This document shows, one piece after another, positions 6,838 to 11,873 of a stretch of 11,873 bases of DNA (positions are counted from its first letter, which is position 1; each line of letters opens with the position of its first letter). The notes beneath the pieces were generated by a model. The model did no database searches. It was not told where the DNA came from and saw only the letters and a list, made by a program, of their open reading frames with translations. Origin of the DNA: Dehalococcoidia bacterium (GTDB lineage Bacteria > Chloroflexota > Dehalococcoidia > UBA2979); NCBI GenBank assembly GCA_018700215.1, contig JABIST010000409.1, positions 1 through 11,873 on the forward strand, in the 5' to 3' direction. The translations under genes and the position numbers were made by a program.

Positions 6838-7572
6838 ATGTTCCCAATTCGCGACCTGAACCCCACCAACATCAGGCCGTACGTGACGGTTGCGTTGATC
6901 CTGGTGAACGTGGCGGTCTACTTCCTCTGGCAGCCACAGGGCGACCCGCAGGCGCAGATCGAGTTCGTCTACGCCCATGCGATCATTCCCTGCGAGGCGA
7001 CCACGTTCGAGCCGCTGACGGTACGTGAGGCGAACTCCGGGCTCTGCACCGATGGCGACCCCGTTCGGGAACAGCTCTTTCCGGGGAAGCAGGTCCTGCT
7101 GGCCGGGCTGACATCCATGTTCTTGCACGGCAGCATCGTGCATCTGCTGGGCAACATGTGGATGCTCTGGATTTTCGGAAACAACATCGAAGAGGCGTTC
7201 GGGCGAGTGGGCTATCTGGCCACCTATTTGCTCGCCGGGTTAGTAGGCACGGCGGCGTTCGTGGAGTTTCAACCTGAGAGTACGGTCCCACTCGTGGGGG
7301 CATCGGGCCCCATTGCCGGAATCCTCGGCGCCTATTTCATCCTCTATTCGAGACGAACCGTGCTTTCGCTGGTTGGCTTTTGGTTACTGCCGCTCCCGGC
7401 GTGGATCTTCCTCGGCATCTGGTTCTTCTCGCAGTTCGTCGTAGGCGACGCGAGCATTGCGTGGGAAGCGCACGTCTTCGGCTTCCTGGCAGGCCTGATC
7501 GTCGCTGCCATCGGGTTACCCGTGCTCAACGATCGGTCGGGGATGAGGCCGATCTGGGGCCGTGGGCCATGA
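6838..7572 (+). CDS. Rhomboid family intramembrane serine protease
   Basis: 244 aa from ATG 6838. An upstream in-frame ATG (6769) would add 23 residues, but family members typically begin 'MFPIRDxNP', as here. The protein cleaves transmembrane substrates within the membrane. Hydrophobic segments fall at about 14-31, 86-112, 125-142, 148-170, 176-200 and 210-229. The catalytic dyad is visible: Ser156 in 'GASGPIAG' and His212 in 'WEAHVFGFLAG'. 'HGSIVHLLGNMWMLWIFG' (97-114) supplies the conserved His/Asn oxyanion-side residues. A soluble loop of about 50 residues (35-85) with two Cys (52, 70) follows the first helix. The next gene starts 131 bases downstream. Substrates are unknown. Confidence 0.93.
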   Translation: MFPIRDLNPTNIRPYVTVALILVNVAVYFLWQPQGDPQAQIEFVYAHAIIPCEATTFEPLTVREANSGLCTDGDPVREQLFPGKQVLLAGLTSMFLHGSIVHLLGNMWMLWIFGNNIEEAFGRVGYLATYLLAGLVGTAAFVEFQPESTVPLVGASGPIAGILGAYFILYSRRTVLSLVGFWLLPLPAWIFLGIWFFSQFVVGDASIAWEAHVFGFLAGLIVAAIGLPVLNDRSGMRPIWGRGP

Positions 7573-7703
7573 CAGCTGCTGTGCGAGAGGACTCTGGCGA
7601 GAAATCTGTCAGAAATCAGACGAACTACTGACGCGGTGCCGCTCGAAACCGTCGATGATTGCGAAGTCGCCAATCACCCGATGGCTCAGCGAAGGACGAA
7701 CAC

Positions 7704-8072
7704 GTGGCACGTGACTGGGTACTGATCGCTGACGACTCAGAGTTCATGCGGATGAAGCTTGAGCAGATCGTCGACTCGCTGGGTTACGAACCGCTGCCTG
7801 CGGCGGATGGCGCCGCGGCGCCCGAGGCGTTCAAGAAGAACAATCCGCCAATCGTGCTGCTTGACGTCGAAATGCCCGAACTGAGCGGCGTGGAGGTCTG
7901 CCGCCAGATCCGCGAGCTGAATGCTGAGACCTTCATCATTATGGTCAGCTCCGAGCGTCACGCCGACATTGTCGAAGAGGCAATCGAGGCGGGCGCGAAC
8001 GATTACGTCTCCAAGCCGTTCACGGCGGACCGTCTCAAGGCCGCGTTTGATCGCCGCTACGACGCGGCCTGA
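7704..8072 (+). CDS. Single-domain response regulator (receiver 1 of tandem set)
   Basis: 122 aa, receiver domain only. The GTG at 7704 is chosen because AAGGAC lies 6-7 bases upstream and the N-terminus (MARDWVLIADD) then matches the paralog at 8586 (MTERPWVLIAED). An upstream TTG (7659) would add 15 residues. Key residues: acidic pair Asp10/Asp11, phosphoacceptor Asp54 (IVLLDVEMP), Ser82 at the switch Thr position, and Lys104 (VSKPF). There is no output domain, so it probably acts by protein interaction or as a phosphorelay intermediate, like CheY or DivK types. It is one of three related receivers in tandem. No kinase is directly adjacent; the nearest is the sensor kinase at 9626. Confidence 0.88.
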   Translation: MARDWVLIADDSEFMRMKLEQIVDSLGYEPLPAADGAAAPEAFKKNNPPIVLLDVEMPELSGVEVCRQIRELNAETFIIMVSSERHADIVEEAIEAGANDYVSKPFTADRLKAAFDRRYDAA

Positions 8073-8151
8073 CCACACCCCACCCCGCTCGCCTGTGCGC
8101 TGGTCTCGCTGGTGCTGAGTTCATCAGAGACTCGTCAGTCACGTCACGCCT

Positions 8152-8199
8152 CTGCCGAGCTGCCGAGCTGCCGAGCTGCCGAGCTGCCGAGCTGCCGAT
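8152..8199 (+). repeat. 8-bp tandem repeat, CTGCCGAG x5 plus a partial sixth copy
   Basis: Five exact copies of CTGCCGAG run from 8152 to 8191, and the sixth (8192-8199) ends in T instead of G. The unit is not a multiple of three. In the frame open across it (GTG at 8112 through to 8582), three units encode eight residues (AELPSCRA), so gain or loss of one unit shifts the frame. It lies about 50 bases upstream of the start of the degenerate receiver. Such octamer tracts mutate readily by slippage. Confidence 0.95.
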
Positions 8200-8246
8200 C
8201 CGATGATCTCGTAATCGGGGGCGACGCTCACGTCGGGGGTATCCAG

Positions 8247-8582
8247 GTGACCGCAGCGGCAGCAGTGCTGTTTGCGGAAGATGTGAAACCGGTAGGACTG
8301 AAGCCCGAACACGTGGTGACCGCTCTCGGATTCGAACCGATCTCCGTCACTGATGGAGCGGAAGCCCTGCTGGTGTGCTCCAAGACCCGTCGATCAGTCG
8401 TGATCATCGGTACCGCGATGCCGGTGATCGATGGGACCGAGGTTTGCCGTCGGATACGTCAGCGGAGTTCGGAGGCGTTCGTGAATCGTCAGCAAGCGGC
8501 GAGACGAACACAACATCCGACGCCTGATGCGACCGATGATCAGGCGAACCCGCTCCCCGTTGGTTTGTCTGATGGAGGATGA
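8247..8582 (+). pseudogene. Degenerate receiver domain (middle copy of tandem set)
   Basis: The frame from GTG 8247 (MTAAAAVLFAEDVKPVGLKP) aligns without gaps to the intact paralog at 8586 for about 70 residues. It keeps the acidic pair Glu11/Asp12, 'TALGFEPI', 'DGAEAL' and 'VCRRIR'. The phosphoacceptor Asp55 is Gly (VVIIGTAMP). Homology in this frame stops at about 8486. Two bases appear missing there: after TTC GTG AAT C, the frame starting at 8488 reads VSKRRDEHNIRRLM, resembling 'VSSERHADIVEEAI' of receiver 1. The conserved Lys (KPF) is gone, and the remaining tail to TGA 8582 is unrelated. A longer frame runs upstream through the octamer repeat to GTG 8112. I read it as a decayed duplicate; expression as a pseudo-receiver is less likely. 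Confidence 0.75.
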
Positions 8583-8585
8583 ACT

Positions 8586-8957
8586 GTGACTGAGCGCCCC
8601 TGGGTATTGATCGCCGAGGACTCCAGCTCGATGCGCCTCAAGCTAGAAAAAATGGTTGAGACGCTGGGGTTCCAGCCGGTGCTTGCCGCTGACGGCGCTG
8701 CAGCGATCCAGCAATTTGACGACGTGCACCCATCGATCGTCCTGCTCGACGTCAACATGCCCGGGGTCGACGGGCTGGAGGTCTGCCGGCACATCCGAGC
8801 AGCCAGCACCGAGATCCCCGTGATCATGATTACCGCAGATTCACGCCCTGAGATTGTGCGTGATGCGATCGCCGCCGGCGCGAACGACTTTGTCACCAAG
8901 CCGTTCACTTCGGAGCGCCTCAAGGCGGCGCTCGATCGGGGACTCAAGGCCGCCTGA
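8586..8957 (+). CDS. Single-domain response regulator (receiver 3 of tandem set)
   Basis: 123 aa, receiver only. The GTG at 8586 is preceded by GGAGG (8574-8578) at good spacing; the ribosome-binding site overlaps the end of the decayed copy. All phosphorylation residues are present: Glu11/Asp12, Asp55 (IVLLDVNMP), Thr83 (IMITAD) and Lys105 (VTKPF). It is clearly a paralog of the receiver at 7704 (shared 'WVLIA-DS--M--KLE', 'GLEVCRxIR', 'AGANDxVxKPFTxxRLKAAxDR'). With no output domain, it should signal by docking to a partner or shuttling phosphate. It converges on the DUF302 gene, with 23 bases between the stops. Confidence 0.92.
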   Translation: MTERPWVLIAEDSSSMRLKLEKMVETLGFQPVLAADGAAAIQQFDDVHPSIVLLDVNMPGVDGLEVCRHIRAASTEIPVIMITADSRPEIVRDAIAAGANDFVTKPFTSERLKAALDRGLKAA

Positions 8958-8980
8958 GCGCTTCCCACGACCCGCTACGG

Positions 8981-9400
8981 CTATGACACTGCTGGGGCTG
9001 AGGTGCGCTCGATCTGCTGAAGCGCGCGTTCCAGTGCTGCATGCACCGCTTCGGCGACCGGCACTAGCTCTGGAGTGCTGGTCACTTCCGACATGCTCAG
9101 CGGATCAAACGCCAGCACCACGCGGTGGTCGCCCAGATCCTGGACCACCACGCTGCAAGGCATCAGCAGCCCGAACCCGCGCCAGATCTCCAGTGCCTGG
9201 TAGGCGTAACTGGGGTTGCAGGCACCCAGGATTTTGTAGCGCTCGATTTCAACGCCCAATTTCTGATTCAGCGTCGCCTGCACATCCACCTCGGTCAGGA
9301 TGCCGAAGCCCTCGGTCGCCAGCGCTTCGCGCACGGCGGTCTCAGCCTGATCGAACTCAAGCGGCGTCTCTATGTGGAACCCCAGCCGACCCTCATCCAT
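8981..9400 (-). CDS. DUF302 domain protein
   Basis: 139 aa on the minus strand. The ATG at 9400 is chosen because AGAGGTG lies just upstream and the DUF302 fold starts at once. The frame stays open to 9847 but that extension runs into the kinase gene and is not protein-like. The domain is complete: 'FDQAETAVREALATEGFGILTEVDVQATLNQKLGVEIERYKILGACNPSYAYQAL' region (residues 16-70, shown by GFGILTEVDVQ and YKILGACNP), 'GLLMPCSVVVQDLG' (77-90), and a C-terminal helix (112-132). Biochemical function is unknown. The two Cys (61, 82) sit at the family's usual GACNP and PC positions. It diverges from the sensor kinase operon across a 225-bp region with a DosR-like box, so it may belong to that regulon. 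Confidence 0.9.
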   Translation of the reverse strand: MDEGRLGFHIETPLEFDQAETAVREALATEGFGILTEVDVQATLNQKLGVEIERYKILGACNPSYAYQALEIWRGFGLLMPCSVVVQDLGDHRVVLAFDPLSMSEVTSTPELVPVAEAVHAALERALQQIERTSAPAVS

Positions 9401-9433
9401 CGAATCACCTCTCACTGTCTCGGTTACCCCAGC

Positions 9434-9461
9434 ATCCGACCTCGCATCGGATTTTGCGAGG
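9434..9461. promoter_or_regulatory. Two interlocked inverted repeats (A-B-A'-B') upstream of DUF302
   Basis: ATCCGA (9434-9439) pairs with TCGGAT (9447-9452). The whole 7-base loop between them, CCTCGCA (9440-9446), pairs perfectly with TGCGAGG (9455-9461). The two stems interlock, so in RNA they are alternatives or, less likely given zero-length linkers, a pseudoknot. On the minus strand this would lie 34-61 bases upstream of the DUF302 start, possibly in its leader. In DNA it could instead be overlapping operators. A separate small hairpin, CCCTG-CTGG-CAGGG, follows at 9470-9483. Confidence 0.4.
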
Positions 9462-9551
9462 GACAAACGCCCTGCTGGCAGGGGACCGTCAGGCTCAGCA
9501 CCGGAGAGGGGCGGGCGGGCCCCGACCAGCGAGGCAGGCTGACATACGATG

Positions 9552-9571
9552 TAGGGACTAAAGTCACATGA
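9552..9571 (+). promoter_or_regulatory. DosR-like box
   Basis: GGGACTAAAGTC at 9555-9566 matches exactly the GGGACTWWAGTC core of the mycobacterial DosR (DevR) binding site. The outer bases fit less well: about 14 of 20 positions match the 20-base consensus, and the right half lacks CCC. It lies 59 bases before the start codon of the DosS-like kinase and about 154 bases before the DUF302 start on the other strand. The downstream operon encodes a DosR-like regulator, so autoregulation is the natural reading. Confidence 0.6.
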
Positions 9572-9580
9572 CCTCCGGAC

Positions 9581-9600
9581 GTTGCACGTTTGTGCAGCGT
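9581..9600. promoter_or_regulatory. Imperfect palindrome CGTTGCAC-GTTT-GTGCAGCG
   Basis: Two 8-base arms match at 7 of 8 positions around a GTTT spacer. The element overlaps the proposed -35 hexamer (TTGTGC, 9591-9596) of the kinase operon. A protein bound here would be placed to repress, or to touch polymerase next to a factor on the DosR-like box 15 bases upstream. The binding factor is unknown. Confidence 0.4.
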
Positions 9601-9619
9601 GTGACCTGATTCCTACGCT
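9591..9619 (+). promoter_or_regulatory. Candidate promoter of the sensor operon, possibly leaderless
   Basis: TTGTGC (9591-9596) and TACGCT (9614-9619) are separated by 17 bases. The -10 ends six bases before the ATG at 9626, and no Shine-Dalgarno sequence precedes that ATG, so transcription could start at or very near the A of the start codon. The -35 is weak (3 of 6), as expected for an activator-dependent promoter with an upstream box. Confidence 0.35.
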
Positions 9620-9625
9620 AGATCG

Positions 9626-11188
9626 ATGAATAGTGGTCCCGCCGCCATTGCTGAACGGATCCAGCCGATCCTGCTGGAGATCGCCGAGCTTGCGCCCCTG
9701 GAGCAGGTGGCGGAGCGGCTGGCTGCGGCCGCGCTTGAACTCACCTCGGCGCGCTATGCGGCGATCGGGATGTATGGCGACAACGGTCGGCTGGTTCGCT
9801 TCATCACGCAGGGACTCGACCCCGGCGCGCTCGCACGTCTGGGGCAACCGCCGGTGGGGGTCGGGCTGCTGGGTGAGTTTCAGAGTCGCACCGAGGCGAT
9901 TCGTATCTCGTCAGTAGCGGACTATCCCCGCCACCACGGTATCCCGGTGGGCCACCCGGATATGGGCCCGTTCTTGGGCGTTCCTGTTCGTCGAGGTGAT
10001 ACTGCTCTCGGTGCATTTTATGTCACGAGAGAGCCGGGTGGGGTACAGTTCACCGAGGAAGACGAACGCCGCCTGGAGGCACTTGCCCCGTATGCCGCAA
10101 TGGCGATGAGCAATGCCAGTATTCACGAACGGGAGTTGCGCCGCACCGAGTGTGCCTCCGAGATCATCCGCGCCGCCGCCGAGCTACAGACGATTGAGAC
10201 GGACCGCGCCTGCGCGAGCGCGCTTGATCGCGCTCTGGAGCGACTGTTTCCAGACAACGAGCACGTGGTACTGCTGTGGCCAGAAGAAGCCACGAATCTG
10301 GATGGTCACCTGCGACTCCCGGCCGAATCGTCACTTGGCGAGCGACTGATCGAGATGTCCGACGAGCTATCCCACGGCGAGCACTGGTTCGATGATTTGC
10401 TCCCGGATCAGAAGGTGTTCGCATACATCGGCGGCGCCGATGAGACCGCGCTGATCGCCCTCTCCTGCGACCGCGACACGCCGCTGGACGAGGCGGATCG
10501 AGTGGCGCTGGTCCAACTGACCGATGTGGGCGCAATCGGCCTCTCCAGCGTGCGACGTCGAGCCGCGGTGATGGCGCTGGAGCGCTATCGGACGCGCGAT
10601 GCGATCGCCCGCGACCTACACGACGACTTAATCCAGTCGATCTACTCGATCGGTCTTGGCTTGCAGACCCGGCGTGACGACCCGGATGCCCTGGGCGTGG
10701 CGCTTGATCGTGCGTTGCACGAACTGAACGAGGTGATTCGAGACCTGCGCGCCTACATCCACCAGCTTGAACAGGGCACTGAGGGTCTGAGCAGCACCGG
10801 GCTGCTGACAACGCGAATCGGCGGGCTGCTGCAGCGGGATACACCCACCCGCTGGTTCCGTCAGGTCGACCTAGGGGACACGGCACTTGGTGCGCACCGC
10901 GAACGGCAGCTCTATCTCATTGTCCGTGAAGCGGTCTCCAACGTGCACCGCCATGCGCAAGCGGACCGCGGCTCACTGATCCTGGAGCAAGAGAATCAAC
11001 AAGTTCAACTAGAGATTAGCGACAACGGTATCGGCTTCGACCGCGATTCCGTTTCCGATCTGTCAGTGGGGCTGCGCAGTATGGAACAGCGGGTGGCCGA
11101 CATCGGCGGCTCGATGATCATCGAGAGCGTGATCGGACAGGGCACGACACTGCGCGCTACGTTCCCGGTCGATGCGGAGGAAGACTGA
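9626..11188 (+). CDS. DosS-like GAF sensor histidine kinase
   Basis: 520 aa, no membrane segment, predicted cytoplasmic. GAF-1 spans about 20-165, a divergent GAF-2 about 175-312, HisKA_3 about 320-385, and HATPase about 425-516. The phosphoacceptor is His332 in 'ARDLHDDLIQSIYSIGLGLQ', close to 'ARDLHDxVIQ' of DosS. The ATPase has Asn439 (REAVSNVHRHA), DNGIGF (466-471), VGLRSMEQRV and GQGTTLRATFP. GAF-1 contains 'GHPDMGPFLGVPVRRGD' then 'LGAFYVT': His110 and Tyr132 are 22 residues apart, as are the heme-ligand His149 and distal Tyr171 in the equivalent 'HPPM-xx-FLGVPV' segment of M. tuberculosis DosS. This suggests heme sensing of O2, NO or CO, but the HPxM motif also occurs in GAF domains not shown to bind heme. 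It overlaps the regulator gene by one base (TGATG), implying translational coupling. Confidence 0.88.
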   Translation: MNSGPAAIAERIQPILLEIAELAPLEQVAERLAAAALELTSARYAAIGMYGDNGRLVRFITQGLDPGALARLGQPPVGVGLLGEFQSRTEAIRISSVADYPRHHGIPVGHPDMGPFLGVPVRRGDTALGAFYVTREPGGVQFTEEDERRLEALAPYAAMAMSNASIHERELRRTECASEIIRAAAELQTIETDRACASALDRALERLFPDNEHVVLLWPEEATNLDGHLRLPAESSLGERLIEMSDELSHGEHWFDDLLPDQKVFAYIGGADETALIALSCDRDTPLDEADRVALVQLTDVGAIGLSSVRRRAAVMALERYRTRDAIARDLHDDLIQSIYSIGLGLQTRRDDPDALGVALDRALHELNEVIRDLRAYIHQLEQGTEGLSSTGLLTTRIGGLLQRDTPTRWFRQVDLGDTALGAHRERQLYLIVREAVSNVHRHAQADRGSLILEQENQQVQLEISDNGIGFDRDSVSDLSVGLRSMEQRVADIGGSMIIESVIGQGTTLRATFPVDAEED

Positions 11189-11853
11189 TGATTGAGCACC
11201 AGATACGCGTCTTGCTGGTTGACGATCATGAGATCGTGCGCCGCGGCCTGAAGACGGTCCTGGAGGACAACGGCAGCCTGGTGGTGGTGGGGGAAGCCGG
11301 AACGGTGAAACAGGGTGTGATTGAGGCGCTGCGCTTGAAACCGGATGTGACGGTGATGGACCTGCGGCTCCCAGACGGCTCCGGCGTGGAAGCCTGCCGC
11401 CAGATCCGCGCGGAGGCACCGGACAGCAAGGTGGTGATCCTCACCTCGTACGCGGACGAGGATGCCCTCTATTCCGCGGTGATGGCGGGGGCGGCCGGCT
11501 ACATTCTGAAGGACCTGGACGCTGGCAAGCTACGAGACGCGCTGGTCACAGTTGCCGAGGGCGGCTCGCTGCTGGATCCGAAGATGACGACGACCGTTCT
11601 GGAGCGCCTGCGCCGCGGTGCCACCCAGCATCCCGCAGACGATCCGTTCTCCACGCTCACGCCCCAGGAAGATCGCATTCTGGCGCTGATTGGCGATGGG
11701 CTGACCAACCGCGAGATTGCGGAACAGCTGTCATTGAGCGAGAAGACGATCAAGAACTACGTCTCACAGATCTACGCGAAGCTTCACGTGGAACGCCGCT
11801 CGCAGGCAGCACGTCTGGCCACGGAGCGTCGGATCCGCCGAGAGCAGATGTAG
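11188..11853 (+). CDS. DosR-like NarL/LuxR-family response regulator
   Basis: 221 aa; the ATG at 11188 shares its A with the kinase TGA, and GGAGGAAG (11176-11183) lies inside the kinase end. The receiver spans 5-125: Asp12/Asp13, phosphoacceptor Asp58 (VMDLRLPDG), Thr86 (ILTSY), Lys108 (YILKD). A linker with 'GGSLLD' leads to a LuxR-type helix-turn-helix at about 155-215. Similarity to DosR is strong across the length: VVGEAG, RLPDGSGVEACR, ILTSY, GAAGYILKD, SLLD, GLTNREIAEQ, EKTIKNYVS, ERRSQAA-LATE. The recognition helix keeps Lys186, Lys189 and Asn190, matching the spacing of DosR Lys179/Lys182/Asn183, which contact the GGGACT half-site. It is the evident partner of the upstream kinase and the likely binder of the box at 9555-9566. 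Confidence 0.92.
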   Translation: MIEHQIRVLLVDDHEIVRRGLKTVLEDNGSLVVVGEAGTVKQGVIEALRLKPDVTVMDLRLPDGSGVEACRQIRAEAPDSKVVILTSYADEDALYSAVMAGAAGYILKDLDAGKLRDALVTVAEGGSLLDPKMTTTVLERLRRGATQHPADDPFSTLTPQEDRILALIGDGLTNREIAEQLSLSEKTIKNYVSQIYAKLHVERRSQAARLATERRIRREQM

Positions 11854-11873
11854 GCAACGAATTCATGGGCGTC

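Noticed and set aside
7659..7703. TTG start for the first receiver
   Set aside because: GTG 7704 has a better-placed ribosome-binding site and gives an N-terminus that matches the paralog.
9401..9847. N-terminal extension of the DUF302 frame to 9847
   Set aside because: It would overlap the start of the sensor kinase and the regulatory region; the sequence lacks protein character and the ATG at 9400 has its own ribosome-binding site.

Overview
This is an 11.9 kb stretch of a GC-rich bacterial chromosome. The gene families (AlsS-type thiamine-diphosphate enzyme, a CorC/HlyC-type CBS protein, a DosS/DosR-like sensor pair, single-domain receivers) and the GC-rich codon usage suggest Chloroflexota, perhaps Thermomicrobia-like. 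That placement is inference; no marker gene here settles it. No phage, transposase or CRISPR array was found.

Layout. Positions 1-3670 are a dense plus-strand run: the tail of an ABC-F type ATPase, an M28-like protein with a PA domain and most metal ligands missing, an MBL-fold hydrolase, and a CNNM/CBS/CorC membrane protein. Positions 3671-4934 are about 1.26 kb with little or no intact coding content. This stretch holds a 51-nt plus-strand relic of an acetolactate synthase C-terminus, a fragment of a small membrane protein, and one doubtful 97-aa ORF. It ends at a tRNA-Leu(CAA) gene (4935-5021). An AlsS-like acetolactate synthase follows on the minus strand (5051-6691), divergent from a rhomboid protease (6838-7572).

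Positions 7704-8957 carry three tandem receiver-domain paralogs. The first and third are intact stand-alone receivers. The middle one has lost the phosphoacceptor Asp (Gly instead), carries an apparent frameshift, and is preceded by a six-copy 8-bp tandem repeat.

The right end is the most interesting part. A DUF302 gene (8981-9400, minus) and a two-gene sensor operon (9626-11853, plus) diverge from a 225-bp intergenic region. The sensor kinase resembles mycobacterial DosS/DosT: tandem GAF domains, HisKA_3 and HATPase. Its first GAF domain keeps a His and a Tyr 22 residues apart in the same motif that carries the heme-ligand His and distal Tyr of DosS. The regulator is DosR-like through its length, with the DNA-contacting Lys/Lys/Asn pattern. 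The intergenic region contains an exact GGGACTWWAGTC core, the DosR box, plus a second palindrome and an interlocked pair of inverted repeats. The simplest reading is an autoregulated oxygen/redox/NO sensing system outside Actinobacteria, possibly controlling the divergent DUF302 gene.
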